DNA of 64,000 bases from Bog-473 sp963753115. Lineage in GTDB: Bacteria; Actinomycetota; Acidimicrobiia; Acidimicrobiales; RAAP-2. Under the pieces are notes generated by a model that ran no database searches, had not been told where the DNA came from, and worked only from the letters and a program-made list of their open reading frames with translations. This document shows, one piece after another, positions 8,178 through 17,370 of the stretch (the first letter of the stretch is position 1; each line of letters begins with the position of its first letter). The translations under genes were made by a program, and so were the position numbers. The stretch covers positions 124,001 through 188,000 of the forward strand of contig CAVWBB010000003.1 of assembly GCA_963753115.1 (NCBI GenBank), given 5' to 3'.

Positions 8178-8277
8178 GGTTCTTCCCCCATTCAGATTTC
8201 GGTTGATCGCGTCTGCGCGATTGAATCAAGCCCCCCCAGGCGTCATCGCTGCAGCATGCACAGGCGACGACCGCTGA

Positions 8278-8306
8278 ACCCTAAGTGGAGTTCCCAGGCC
8301 CGTCAA
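8278..8306 (-). promoter_or_regulatory. Candidate promoter of the secreted repeat protein
   Basis: On the minus strand TTGACG (8306-8301) and TAGGGT (8283-8278) are separated by 17 bp, a good sigma-70-like arrangement. Transcription would start about 95 bp before the ATG at 8177. Confidence 0.45.
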
Positions 8307-8418
8307 GCGCTTTTCTCGGTGGTCATCGACATGGGTTGCCATCCAATGCAAGGATTCCGAGAGCGTCGGCCTGCAACCGAGGTCGGGCGTCACGCGAGGT
8401 TGCTAACTTGCTGCGCTC

Positions 8419-9594
8419 GTGGCAGTGGACGCGCTGAGCATCGAAGAGGCACGGCGGATCGCGCTCACGGCCCAAGGACTCCGGGGCGCCCGCGTGACGA
8501 CGGGTGGTGCGGGCGCCATGGTGCGCCGGCTGGGGGCGGTGCAACTCGACACGATCTCGGTCCTGGCGCGGTCGCACGAGCTGGTGGCCTACGCACGTCT
8601 GGGGGCAATCGGCCGCTCCCTGGTGGAACAGGCGTACTGGGGTCCAAAGAGCACCACCTTCGAATACTGGTCCCACGCCGCATGTGTGGTGCCGCTCGAC
8701 GACTGGCCGGCCTACGCGTTCAAACGCCGCCAGCGACGCGCCAAGGGGAAGCGCTGGCATGTGTTGGAGGAGCGCGACAAGACGTGTGCCGAGGTGCTCG
8801 CCCGCCTGCGCGGTGAGGGACCCCTGACGGCCAACGAGCTGGGCGGCGCCAAGAAGGGCGGCCCGTGGTGGGACTGGTCCGAGGTCAAGATCGCCGCGGA
8901 GTGGTTGCTCGACATCGGCGAGCTGGTCTGCCGTGAACGGCGCGGCTTTGCGCGGGTTTACGACCTGGCCGAGCGCGCCATTCCGGCAGAGCTGCTCGAG
9001 CGGGCGATGAGCGACGAGGAGTGTGCGCTGCAGCTCGTCACCGCTGCAGGGCGCTCGCTCGGCGTCGCGACCGAGGCCGACCTCGCGGTGTACCACGGCG
9101 TGCCGCGTGCGTTGGTCCGGCAAGTACTCGGTGCCACGCAGTTGACACGGGTCTCGGTCGCAGGGTGGAAGCAGGACGCCTACGCCGATCCCGGCGCGCT
9201 CAGCGAGGTCGGCTCCCGGATGCGGGGGCGGACCGTGCTGCTCTCCCCGTTCGATTCGCTCATCTGGTACCGAGAGCGCGTCGAGCGTCTCTTCGACCTG
9301 CGCCACCGGCTCGAGGCCTACACGCCGAAAGAGAAGCGCATCTACGGCTACTTCGCCATGCCCGTGCTCGCCGGCACCCGCATCGTCGGGCTGGTCGACC
9401 CCGGCCGGCGGGGCGAGGAGCTGGTGGCCAAGCAGGTGACGCTGTTCCGCCCGGGCGCGGCGTCAGACATCGCGCGTGCGGTGGTCGAGGCGGCCTCGTG
9501 GGTGGGCAGCACTTCGTGTGTCGTGGAACGGGTTGAGCCGGAGTCGGCGCGGGCGGAGCTCGAAGCGGAGATCGCGGCCGGGTTGGCCGGCTGA
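8419..9594 (+). CDS. Winged-helix DNA glycosylase, AlkZ/YcaQ (HTH_42) family
   Basis: 391 aa, the usual size for the family. Members unhook interstrand crosslinks or remove bulky alkylated bases. The family's catalytic QxQ/QxD motif is present as Q-L-D in LGAVQLDTISV (about 35-45), so this is the QxD variant. LSPFDSLIWYRERVERLF (about 275-292) and the following YTPKEKRIYGY are the conserved C-terminal part with the beta-barrel. GTG start. It stands alone between a minus-strand secreted protein and a convergent F420 enzyme. The substrate is not predictable; family-level assignment is strong. Confidence 0.8.
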   Translation: MAVDALSIEEARRIALTAQGLRGARVTTGGAGAMVRRLGAVQLDTISVLARSHELVAYARLGAIGRSLVEQAYWGPKSTTFEYWSHAACVVPLDDWPAYAFKRRQRRAKGKRWHVLEERDKTCAEVLARLRGEGPLTANELGGAKKGGPWWDWSEVKIAAEWLLDIGELVCRERRGFARVYDLAERAIPAELLERAMSDEECALQLVTAAGRSLGVATEADLAVYHGVPRALVRQVLGATQLTRVSVAGWKQDAYADPGALSEVGSRMRGRTVLLSPFDSLIWYRERVERLFDLRHRLEAYTPKEKRIYGYFAMPVLAGTRIVGLVDPGRRGEELVAKQVTLFRPGAASDIARAVVEAASWVGSTSCVVERVEPESARAELEAEIAAGLAG

Positions 9595-9601
9595 GCCCGG
9601 T

Positions 9602-10486
9602 TCAGGTGGTCACGGCGGCGCGCTCGGCGATCCGCTCGAACGTCGCCACGTCACCCCCGTATGGTCCGGTCTGGTCCGGGTGGTGCAGCACGAACTGGTC
9701 GAAGCCGAGCTGGTCATAGGGCGCGACGAGTTCGTCGAACTGGTCGATCGACGTGATGACCGGCTCGGTGGGCGTCCAGAGCAGCACTCTGCCGATGCTC
9801 GATGGTGCGCGACCCACGCTGCGGCAGGCATCGTCGAGCAGAGGGAGCTGGCGGCGCACGGCGTCCACCGTGGTCTCGGGCGTGCGGGGGACAGCGCCGG
9901 TGGGGCCGATGGTGACCCAGTCGTGGCCGTACATGGCGGCGAGCCGCAGGCCCTTGGGCCCTCCGGCGGCGATCGTGAGGGGGAGCGGGCGCTGGATCGC
10001 TCCCGGCGTGCTGGGTGCCTGGTCCGCCTTGTAGTGCGCCGTCGTGAGGGTCGTTCTCGCGGCCGGCTCCCCGTCCACGATGGGTTGGAGGACCTGGAGG
10101 AACTCCTCGAAGCGCGCCAGGCGCTCCGCTCGCGTCCACGGCTCCTGGCCGAGCGCGGTGGCGTCGGGCCCTTCGCTGCCCGGGCCAAGCCCGAGGTCGA
10201 GGCGACCGTTGCTCAGGTCATCGAGCGCGAGGGCATCGCGGGCGAGGGTGACGGGGTGGCGGAAGTTCGGTGACGTGACGAGCGTGCCGAGCCGGACGCG
10301 TTCGGTCGTGGCGGCCGCGGCGGCGAGCACGGGCACCGCCGCGTGCCACGGCCCGTCCGGCATGCCGCCCCAGCGGATGTGGTCGTAGGTCCACGCCGTG
10401 TGGAACCCGGCGCGGTCGGCCCACTCCCACTGGCGCCTCGCCTCGGGCCAACGGTCGGAGGGCAGGATCACGAGGCCGATGCGCAC
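9602..10486 (-). CDS. LLM-class F420-dependent oxidoreductase
   Basis: 294-aa TIM-barrel protein of the bacterial luciferase-like family. It opens MRIGLVILPSD and has the family segments FHTAWTYDHI (28-37), RVRLGTLVTSPNFRHP and LGLGPGSEGPDA. Such enzymes use reduced F420 (some use FMN) for hydride transfer to varied substrates. The substrate is unknown. It ends 8 bp from the convergent glycosylase and diverges from the methyltransferase at 10522. Confidence 0.85.
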   Translation of the reverse strand: MRIGLVILPSDRWPEARRQWEWADRAGFHTAWTYDHIRWGGMPDGPWHAAVPVLAAAAATTERVRLGTLVTSPNFRHPVTLARDALALDDLSNGRLDLGLGPGSEGPDATALGQEPWTRAERLARFEEFLQVLQPIVDGEPAARTTLTTAHYKADQAPSTPGAIQRPLPLTIAAGGPKGLRLAAMYGHDWVTIGPTGAVPRTPETTVDAVRRQLPLLDDACRSVGRAPSSIGRVLLWTPTEPVITSIDQFDELVAPYDQLGFDQFVLHHPDQTGPYGGDVATFERIAERAAVTT

Positions 10487-10521
10487 CCGCCGAACCTACC
10501 CGGGACCGATACGTTGTCGCT

Positions 10522-11333
10522 GTGGCCAACGAGAGGGAAACCAAGCGCTGGAACGACGACCGTTGGGTCGCATCGTGGCCGGATCGGGAGCGGCTGACCG
10601 AAGCCTTGTCGCCCCACCTGCTGCAGGCGGCTGACGGCCCGGCCGGGCCAACGCGTCTGCGACATCGGATGTGGTGGCGGGCTCCTGTCCATCGCGCTGG
10701 CCGAGGCGGTCGGGGCGGAGGGACACGTGGTCGGGATCGACATCTCGGCACCGCTGCTCGACCTGGCGCGGGAGCGCGCGGGCCAGGGCGGGGGCCGACG
10801 GCGTCGAGTTCGTCGTCATGGACGTGCAGACCGGAGCGCTCGGGCACGAGCCTTTCGACCTGGCCGTCAGCCAGCTCGGCGTGATGTTCTTCGACGAACC
10901 GACGGCGGCGTTCAGCGCCATCCGCGGCCTGCTCGGTCCGGGGGGTCGCTTCGTCTTCGCCTGTTGGCAGGGGGTCGAGCGCAACCCGTGGCACACGGGC
11001 ACGGCGCTGCGGTCCTTCGTCCCGCCGCCCCGGACGCCGCCGCCGGGCAAGTCGCCGGTTGGCCCGTTCTCTCTGGGGGACGACGAGTACGCACGCGACG
11101 TCCTGGGCGGCGCCGGGTTCTCCGATGTCGCGTGTACCGAGTTCGATATCACCGTGCGGGCGCCGGCCACGGCGGTGGGCGATGCTGCGTTGCTCGAGTT
11201 CATGGGCGTGCCCCCCGAGCGCGTCGGGGAGGCGGCGGCGGCGCTCGAGGGCCACCTGGAGCGGTTCGTCGTCGGCCCCGGGGAGTACGAGTACCCCCTC
11301 GCCTTCCGGGTCTACGAGGCCGTCAACGGCTGA
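10522..11333 (+). CDS. Class I SAM-dependent methyltransferase, two frameshifts
   Basis: Read across frames, the protein is a UbiE/MerR-like methyltransferase. It begins MANERETKRWNDDRW, then VCDIGCGGGLLSIALAEA (SAM-binding motif I) and VVGIDISAPLL in the second frame. It then continues GVEFVVMDVQTGALG and FDLAVSQLGVMFF in the third. Two one-base insertions explain the shifts, one near 10641-10652 (GGGCC run) and one in the G run 10790-10794. With both removed it would be about 269 aa. The target molecule is unknown. The stop overlaps the start of the next gene (TGATG). Confidence 0.75.
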
Positions 11334-11731
11334 TGGCCGGGTACAGCGGCACGCCGCTGCCCAAGAAGCTGGGGATAGCTGGCGATTCGACGGTGGCGTT
11401 GATCGGCGCGCCGTCCGGCGTGATCGGCGATCTGCCGACCGATGTGACCGTCAGGCGCTCGGCCCGTGGGAAGGCGGATGTCGTGGTGGCCTTCTTCACG
11501 GAGCGCCGCGAGTTCGAGCGACGAATCGACGCGCTCGGTCGCATGATCTTCCCCGCCGGGGGTCTCTGGGTGGCCTGGCCCAAGCGCTCCTCGGGGCTGC
11601 CGACCACCGTCGACGAGAACGTGGTGCGCGAGGTGGCGCTCCCGCTCGGGCTGGTGGACAACAAAGTGTGCGCCATCGACGCGACCTGGTCCGGCCTGCG
11701 CGTCGTCTGGCGGCGCCAGCGGCGCGGTTAG
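11333..11731 (+). CDS. DUF3052 family protein
   Basis: 132 aa starting MAGYSGTPLPKKLGI, with KADVVVAFF and GGLWVAWPKR in the middle and VDNKVCAIDATWSGLRVVWR at the end, the conserved pattern of the actinobacterial DUF3052 family. The biochemical role of the family is not known. The ATG overlaps the methyltransferase stop. Convergent with and overlapping lepB by 4 bp. Confidence 0.8.
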   Translation: MAGYSGTPLPKKLGIAGDSTVALIGAPSGVIGDLPTDVTVRRSARGKADVVVAFFTERREFERRIDALGRMIFPAGGLWVAWPKRSSGLPTTVDENVVREVALPLGLVDNKVCAIDATWSGLRVVWRRQRRG

Positions 11732-12363
11732 AAGAAGCCGACCCGCGACAGCGGCCAGATCCGCATGTCGACCTTGCCGACGATGGTGGACTCGGCGATC
11801 GGTCCCCAGAAGCGGCTGTCGCACGACCGGGGCCGGTTGTCGCCCATCACGAAGACGTCGCCGGCAGGGACACGGAAGGCGTGGTGCAACGAGTAGGGCG
11901 CGTTACCCGGCCCCGGGTAGGTGTCGTCGCGGACATCGGGCGGCAGGTAGGGCTCGGGCACGATGCGCCCGTTGATGAGGACGTGCCCGTCGTTGAGCGA
12001 GATGACCTCGCCCGGTAGCGCGATCACACGCTTGACGAGGTCAGAGACGGGTGGCCCCGCACAGTCCTCGTTGGGCGGCGTGGAGAACACGACGATGTTG
12101 CCGTGGTCGACGCCGTGCAGGTGGTAGCTGAGCTTGTCGACCACGATCCGGTCCCCGACCTTGAGGGTCGGCTCCATGGAACCCGAGGGGATGGAGTAGG
12201 TGGCGACCACGAACGTGCGCAGGAGGAAGGCGACGAGAATGGCCACGACCACCACGCCGATGAGCTCCACGAGCCAGCGAGAGGATGGCTTCTCCTCTTC
12301 GTCCTCCCCGGCTCCGACGGCATCGGCCGGGTCCGGGCCTTCCACCTGCGGATCGCCATCCAT
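11728..12363 (-). CDS. lepB: Signal peptidase I
   Basis: Membrane serine protease that removes signal peptides from Sec and Tat substrates. An acidic N-terminus precedes one membrane helix (LIGVVVVAILVAFLLRTFVV). Then come the catalytic Ser motif YSIPSGSMEPTL, the catalytic Lys in VKRVIALPGE and the C-terminal GDNRPRSCDSR box. ATG 12363 (MDGDPQ) gives 211 aa. An upstream in-frame start at 12444 would overlap the divergent HAD gene and adds an uncharacteristic tail, so I prefer 12363. Confidence 0.92.
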   Translation of the reverse strand: MDGDPQVEGPDPADAVGAGEDEEEKPSSRWLVELIGVVVVAILVAFLLRTFVVATYSIPSGSMEPTLKVGDRIVVDKLSYHLHGVDHGNIVVFSTPPNEDCAGPPVSDLVKRVIALPGEVISLNDGHVLINGRIVPEPYLPPDVRDDTYPGPGNAPYSLHHAFRVPAGDVFVMGDNRPRSCDSRFWGPIAESTIVGKVDMRIWPLSRVGFF

Positions 12364-12434
12364 GTCCGAAGAAGTATGACCCGACGGCCTCGTTGGAGTG
12401 GCGCACAGTGCCCGTGTCACGCCCCCGCGGCAGT

Positions 12435-13166
12435 ATGAGGGCAATGGTCAGCGCCGTCATCTTCGACTTCTACGGCACCCTCGCCCATTTCTCCGACACG
12501 GACGTCTCGAACTACGAGATGGTTTTCGCTGCCCATGGTTACGCGCCGGAACGGGCAATTTTGGACGACTACTTCGCCCGCTACAACGGGGTCGAGCACG
12601 TCGAGCACTCGGTCAGCGAGGAGGCCTACGAAGCCTGGGTCCGGGTCCGCCTGCGCGACCTCACCGGCGCCTGCGGCGTGCCGGATCCGCACGTGGAGGG
12701 CCTCGTCGATGCCCTGCGGGCGTCGGACCAGGGTCCGATGGAGGCCTATCCCGAGGCGGCGTCGACGCTTTCGTCACTGCGCGAGGCGGGGCTGGCCATC
12801 GGCGTCTGTTCGAACTGGGGCTGGGAGCTCGACGGGTTTCTCGACCGGGTCGGCCTGCTGGAATTCGTCGACGTCGGGATCACCTCGGCGCGCGCTGGCG
12901 CGCGCAAGCCGCACCCCGTCATCTACGACGCCTCCATGCAGGCACTGGGTGTCGACCCGCCGGACGTCGTCTTCGTCGGCGATTCGTGGGAGCCCGACGT
13001 CCGGGGACCTCGGGGGATCGGCATGACGGCCGTTCACGTGTGGCGCGAGGAGGAGCGCCGCGGGTTGGTCCCACCGGCGCTCGAGCCCGGTGATGTGCGC
13101 GTCGGCGACCTGACGGGTGTCCTCAATGTCGTCGAGGGCCTCCGCGCCGGCGGACGACCGGTGTGA
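12435..13166 (+). CDS. HAD-superfamily hydrolase
   Basis: 243 aa with all four HAD motifs: DFYGTL (motif I, nucleophile Asp), VCSNWG (II), ARKPHP with the Lys of motif III, and VGDSWEPDV (IV). A helical cap lies between I and II. Probably a small-molecule phosphatase; substrate not predictable. A second ATG at 12444 is possible. Divergent from lepB. Confidence 0.85.
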   Translation: MRAMVSAVIFDFYGTLAHFSDTDVSNYEMVFAAHGYAPERAILDDYFARYNGVEHVEHSVSEEAYEAWVRVRLRDLTGACGVPDPHVEGLVDALRASDQGPMEAYPEAASTLSSLREAGLAIGVCSNWGWELDGFLDRVGLLEFVDVGITSARAGARKPHPVIYDASMQALGVDPPDVVFVGDSWEPDVRGPRGIGMTAVHVWREEERRGLVPPALEPGDVRVGDLTGVLNVVEGLRAGGRPV

Positions 13167-13173
13167 CTCGTGG

Positions 13174-14862
13174 CTACGTCGACGGGTCGCCGACAGGTGG
13201 TCGCCCGTTCTCGGCCAGCCCGGCGGCCAGGGCTGCGCGGTCGTCGTCGGTGAGCAGCCTGAATCGGATGTCACTGCTGTCCAGCGGTCGCCACCAGATC
13301 GGGTCGTCGGTGGCCCAGGCCTCGGCACGCAGGCCCACCTTGGTCACCTTCCCAGTTGCCGTCTGGGGGAGCGAGGGAGAGACCCGCACGTAGCGAGGCA
13401 GCCACTTCGGGCCCAGGTCGGGCTGTTCTGTGAGCCAGGTGGCGAACGCGTCGGGGTCGAAGGCCCTGCCCGGAACGGTCTCGACCCCGACCATGACTTG
13501 GTCGCCCGCACCCGAGGCCGTGTCGGGCACCGGGTAGACCGCGGCCACGGCCAGGTCGGGATGGCGCGAGATGATCGCCTCGACCGGGCCGGCGGCGAAG
13601 TTCTCCGAGTCGACCCGGAGCCAGTCTCCGGTCCGGCCGGCGAAGTAGAAGAACCCCTCTGCGTCGACGTAGCCCAGGTCGCCGGTCCAGTACCAGCCTT
13701 GACGCAGGCGCTCCTGCTCGGCGTCCGCCCGCTCGTAGTAGCCCTCGAAGCTGCCCCTGCCGCTCCGGTTGACCAGTTCGCCGATGGCTGCCCCCGCGTT
13801 GAGCAGCCGACCCTCGCCGTCGAACTCGGCCGGCGGGCACTCCACGCCGGTTTCGGGGCTGATGACGGCCAGGTCGACACCGTCGACCGGCTTGCCCAGC
13901 GCGCCCTTGGGCATGCCGAGCACCGGGTTGATGGCCGCACCGCCCTCGCTCGCTCCGTAGCCCTCAATGAGGTAGCACCCGAAGCGCTTGCGGAAGCGGT
14001 CCCGGTCGCGCACCGAGGCCTCCGTGCCGAATGCGCTCTTGAGCGTGTTGTCGGCGTCGTCGGGCCGCTCGGGCGTGGCGAGGATGTACGCGATCGCCTT
14101 GCCCACGTAGCTGAATTTGGTGGCGCCGAAGCGGCGCACGTCGTCGATGAAGGCCGAGGCACTGAAGCGTGGCCGGGTGGCGATGGCCGCGCCCATCAAC
14201 ACCGAGGGTCCCCACAACGCCATCAACGCGTTGCCGTGGAACAGCGGCATGGGGCAGTAGCAGACGTCGTCGGGCGTGTAGCCGTAGCCGGGTCCAGCCA
14301 CCTCGGCGATGCCGGCCAGACGGCCCTGGGTGCAGCGCACCGCCTTGGGGACGCCCGTGGTGCCCGAGGTGAAGATCAACAGGTAGAGCGCGGACTCGTC
14401 GATGGCGTCGGCGCTCTCAATGAGGTCCTGGGCCTCGTCGCTGCCGGCGAAGCGTTGGAGAAGGGCGTCGTAGCGCTCGCTGCCGACGACGAGGATGTTG
14501 TCGCCGGTGACGTCGAGGTCCAATCCCTCGAGGAGGGCCGCCCCCTCGTCGTCGGTCACGATGACGGCGCAGTGGGTGGCACGGATGTCGGCGGCGAGCG
14601 CCTCGCCCCGCCGAGTCGGATTGATGCCGACGATGGCGGCCCCGGCCAGGGCGGCGCCGTTCAACCAGAAGAGGTACTCGGACCCGTTCGGCAGGAGGAC
14701 GCCGATGTGGGGTTTGGCGTCGCCAAAGAGCGAACGGGCCAAGGCGCCCCGGGTCGATCCCTCGTGCACGGCTTCGCGCCAGGTCCAGCTGTCGTCGCCG
14801 TCCATGACCCCGGTGCGATTGTCATCGACACGGGCGGCGAGCATGGCGGCGACGGTTGTCAT
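13174..14862 (-). CDS. Acyl-CoA synthetase (AMP-binding, FadD-like)
   Basis: 562-aa adenylate-forming enzyme that activates a fatty or aromatic acid to its CoA thioester via acyl-AMP. The P-loop LLIFTSGTTGVPKAV (about 180), the gate region GYGASEGG, the WYWTGDLGYVD core motif with FAGRTGDWLRVDSENF, and the C-terminal TATGKVTK lysine are all present. Start ATG overlaps the stop of the upstream alpha-hydroxy-acid oxidase (TGATG), indicating an operon read right to left. It opposes the HAD gene, leaving 7 bp. Confidence 0.88.
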   Translation of the reverse strand: MTTVAAMLAARVDDNRTGVMDGDDSWTWREAVHEGSTRGALARSLFGDAKPHIGVLLPNGSEYLFWLNGAALAGAAIVGINPTRRGEALAADIRATHCAVIVTDDEGAALLEGLDLDVTGDNILVVGSERYDALLQRFAGSDEAQDLIESADAIDESALYLLIFTSGTTGVPKAVRCTQGRLAGIAEVAGPGYGYTPDDVCYCPMPLFHGNALMALWGPSVLMGAAIATRPRFSASAFIDDVRRFGATKFSYVGKAIAYILATPERPDDADNTLKSAFGTEASVRDRDRFRKRFGCYLIEGYGASEGGAAINPVLGMPKGALGKPVDGVDLAVISPETGVECPPAEFDGEGRLLNAGAAIGELVNRSGRGSFEGYYERADAEQERLRQGWYWTGDLGYVDAEGFFYFAGRTGDWLRVDSENFAAGPVEAIISRHPDLAVAAVYPVPDTASGAGDQVMVGVETVPGRAFDPDAFATWLTEQPDLGPKWLPRYVRVSPSLPQTATGKVTKVGLRAEAWATDDPIWWRPLDSSDIRFRLLTDDDRAALAAGLAENGRPPVGDPST

Positions 14863-16025
14863 CAGAGAGTCCATCCAGGGGTCCGGCGCACCAGGGTGCG
14901 GTCGATGGCGTCGACGGTTGCCGCGCCGCAGAGATGCATGGTTCGGCGCAGTTCCGCCTCGTACCAGCGCAGCAGCGCCGACACGCCGTCTGACCCGCCG
15001 GTGGCCAGCGCCCAGAGCGACGGCCGCCCGATCAGCGTGGCCTTGGCCCCGAGGGCCAGCGCCTTGACGACGTCGGGGGCGCGGCGCACGCCGCCGTCGA
15101 CGAAGACCTCGGCCTGCCCGTCGACGGCGTCCACGATGTCGGCCAGGATGTCGGCCGTGGCCGGCGCGTCGGCGAGTTGGCGGGCCCCGTGGTTTGACAC
15201 CACGACTGCAGCTGCGCCGGCGTCCACGCAGCGCACCGCGTCGTCGCCCCGTTGGACGCCCTTGACCACGACGGGCAGGTCGCTCAGCCCGGCCAACCAC
15301 CCGATGTCGTCGGGGGTGAGCGCCGGCTCGAACTCGTTCGTGACCACAGCCATGAACCCGCCCTCGCGCGCGCTGTCGGTGCTGTCGCCGGCCAGGTTGG
15401 GCAGAGCCAGGTCGTCGGGCAGGTGCATGCCGGTACGCCACTCACGCAGGCGCAGTCCCGAGACGGGGGCATCGACGGTCAGGACGAGGGCGCCGTAGCC
15501 GTGCTCGGCGGCGCGGCGCACCAATTCCTCGGTGCGGGCCCGTTCGCGCAGAATGTAGATCTGCATCCAGCGGGGGGCGTCGGGCGCGGCCGCCGCCACG
15601 TCCTCGAGCGGGCAGGTGGCCAGCGACGAGAGGATCAGCAGCGCGCCCACCTCGGCGGCTCCGCGGGCGCACGCCACCTCGCCCTCGGCGTGCGCCAGCC
15701 CCTGGATCGCCGTCGGCGCGATGGCGACCGGCGAGCTGACCGGGGTGCCGAGCAAGGTGGTGGCGGTCGAGACGCCGGCCAACCCGGCCAGGACGTGGGG
15801 GTGGAGCTGCCAATGGCTCCACGCCTCGACGTTGCCGGCCAGCAGGCGCTCGTCGTCGGCGCCGCCGGAGTAGTAGGCGTAGGCCATGTCGCCGATGGCG
15901 TGCCGGGCCTCGCGCTCGAGCTCATCGAGCGACAGGTCGGTGACCAGGGGCGCCGTCTCGACGAGGGGGACAGGGTTGTGCCCCGGCGCAGCGGTCCTGG
16001 CAGGATGAGCGGGCACGGGCCGCAT
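14862..16025 (-). CDS. FMN-dependent alpha-hydroxy-acid oxidase/dehydrogenase
   Basis: About 387 aa, TIM-barrel flavoenzyme of the lactate/glycolate/mandelate oxidase family. PTAIQGLAH, the FMN-binding LTVDAPVSGLR, and VVVKGV are present. The catalytic-His region VVSNHGARQLAD differs from the usual SNHGGRQLD by one Ala. FVDGGVRRAPDVVKALALGA gives the phosphate-binding part. Start 16025 (MRPVPAHP) or 16052 are both possible. The gene is divergent from the F420 enzyme at 16064 and coupled to the downstream acyl-CoA ligase. Confidence 0.85.
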   Translation of the reverse strand: MRPVPAHPARTAAPGHNPVPLVETAPLVTDLSLDELEREARHAIGDMAYAYYSGGADDERLLAGNVEAWSHWQLHPHVLAGLAGVSTATTLLGTPVSSPVAIAPTAIQGLAHAEGEVACARGAAEVGALLILSSLATCPLEDVAAAAPDAPRWMQIYILRERARTEELVRRAAEHGYGALVLTVDAPVSGLRLREWRTGMHLPDDLALPNLAGDSTDSAREGGFMAVVTNEFEPALTPDDIGWLAGLSDLPVVVKGVQRGDDAVRCVDAGAAAVVVSNHGARQLADAPATADILADIVDAVDGQAEVFVDGGVRRAPDVVKALALGAKATLIGRPSLWALATGGSDGVSALLRWYEAELRRTMHLCGAATVDAIDRTLVRRTPGWTL

Positions 16026-16063
16026 GGTAGGCGCGCCCGAACCCGTGGACACCCGGAGGTGCA

Positions 16064-16939
16064 GTGCGTTTCTCGTATGCCGAGTCGATGACGGACCCGT
16101 CCTTCTATGTCCCCTTGGCCCAGGCGGCAGAGTCCGCGGGCTACGACTCCATGGTCGTGCCCGACAGCATCTGCTACCCCGAGGTGTCCGACACCACCTA
16201 CCCGTTCAACCCCGACGGGACCCGGGAGTTCCTGGAGGACAAGCCCTTCTTGGAGCCGTTCTCGCTCATCCCCGCCATGGGGGCAATGACCCAGAAGCTC
16301 CGCTTCGTCACCTTCGTGATCAAGCTGCCCATCCGCCAGCCGGTGCTCATCACCAAACAGGTCAGCTCGACCGCCGTGCTGACCAACAACCGCCTCCTGC
16401 TCGGGGTGGGCACCAGCCCGTGGCCCGAGGACTACGAGATCTGCGGCGTGCCCTGGGAGCGACGGGGCAAGCGCATGGACGAGGAGATCGCCATCATGCG
16501 CGGGCTCATGGCCGGCGGCTTCTTCGAGTTCCACGGCGAGGTGTTCGACGTGCCCTCCATCAAGATGTGCCCGACGCCGAGCAAGCCCGTGCCGATCCTG
16601 ATCGGCGGGCACCACGAGGCCGCCCTGAAGCGTGCCGCCATCGACGGGGACGGTTGGCTGCACGGTGGGGGCGACCCCGCCGACCTCCCGGGCCTGCTGT
16701 CCCGCCTGGCCGAGCTGCGCAGGGAGCACGGCACGGAGGACAAGCCCTTCGAGGTCCACGTGATCTCGCTCGACGCCTACACGCCCGACGGCGTGCGCAA
16801 GCTGGAGGAGCTCGGCGTCACCGACGTCATCGTCGGCTTCCGCTGGCCCTACGGCGTCGAGCAGGACACCGAGACGCTGGCGACCAAGGTCGACAACCTC
16901 AAGCGTTTCGCCGACGACGTCATCGACAAGGTTCGCTGA
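16064..16939 (+). CDS. LLM-class F420-dependent oxidoreductase
   Basis: 291 aa, luciferase-like TIM barrel. YDSMVVPDSI (about 26-35), RLLLGVGTSPWPEDYE (about 108-123) and PVPILIGGHHEAALKRAA are typical of the F420 branch. GTG start preceded by GGAGGT (16055-16060). First gene of a plus-strand unit with a SnoaL-like protein, a DUF35 protein and a thiolase, so it probably acts on an intermediate of that ring- or side-chain-degrading route. Substrate unknown. Confidence 0.85.
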   Translation: MRFSYAESMTDPSFYVPLAQAAESAGYDSMVVPDSICYPEVSDTTYPFNPDGTREFLEDKPFLEPFSLIPAMGAMTQKLRFVTFVIKLPIRQPVLITKQVSSTAVLTNNRLLLGVGTSPWPEDYEICGVPWERRGKRMDEEIAIMRGLMAGGFFEFHGEVFDVPSIKMCPTPSKPVPILIGGHHEAALKRAAIDGDGWLHGGGDPADLPGLLSRLAELRREHGTEDKPFEVHVISLDAYTPDGVRKLEELGVTDVIVGFRWPYGVEQDTETLATKVDNLKRFADDVIDKVR

Positions 16940-16950
16940 GAGGGAGCGCC

Positions 16951-17370
16951 ATGACCGACGAATTCCCGAACGCCCGCGAGCTGGGCATCCGCTCGCGAGC
17001 CGCCGTCGCCGCCAAGGACCGAGACACCTGGTTGAGCCTGTTCGCCGAGGACGCCCTCGTGCAGGACCCCATCGGCCCGTCGCCCTTCGACCCCGAGGGC
17101 GTGGGCCACCGCGGACTGAAGGCCATCGCCGCCTTCTACGACGACGTGATCGCGACCAGCGAGGCCACCGCCTTCGAAATGAACCAGTCCTACCTGTGCG
17201 GCGACGAGGTGGCCGAAGTCGGCATCATCCGTATCACCCTGGCAGGCGGCACCCACCAGGCCATCGTCCGCGGCGTCTACACCTACCGCACCGACGGTGC
17301 CGGCAAGATCGCCTCGTTGCGCACCTTCTGGGAGTTCGACGGGATGGAAGTCGTGGAAGTCGGCAGTTGA
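16951..17370 (+). CDS. SnoaL/NTF2-like protein
   Basis: 139-aa cone-shaped alpha+beta protein. RAAVAAKDRDTWLSLFAEDA and the following VQDPIGP are typical of the SnoaL/ketosteroid-isomerase-like superfamily, which includes isomerases, hydratases and non-catalytic binders. AGAGGGAGC precedes the ATG. In this operon an isomerase or hydratase role on a ketone or enoyl intermediate is plausible but unproven. Confidence 0.75.
   Translation: MTDEFPNARELGIRSRAAVAAKDRDTWLSLFAEDALVQDPIGPSPFDPEGVGHRGLKAIAAFYDDVIATSEATAFEMNQSYLCGDEVAEVGIIRITLAGGTHQAIVRGVYTYRTDGAGKIASLRTFWEFDGMEVVEVGS

Noticed and set aside
13174..15441. A 755-aa single protein covering the ligase and more
   Set aside because: The N-terminal 190 residues are antisense to and out of frame with the alpha-hydroxy-acid oxidase; the ligase start at 14862 is clear.
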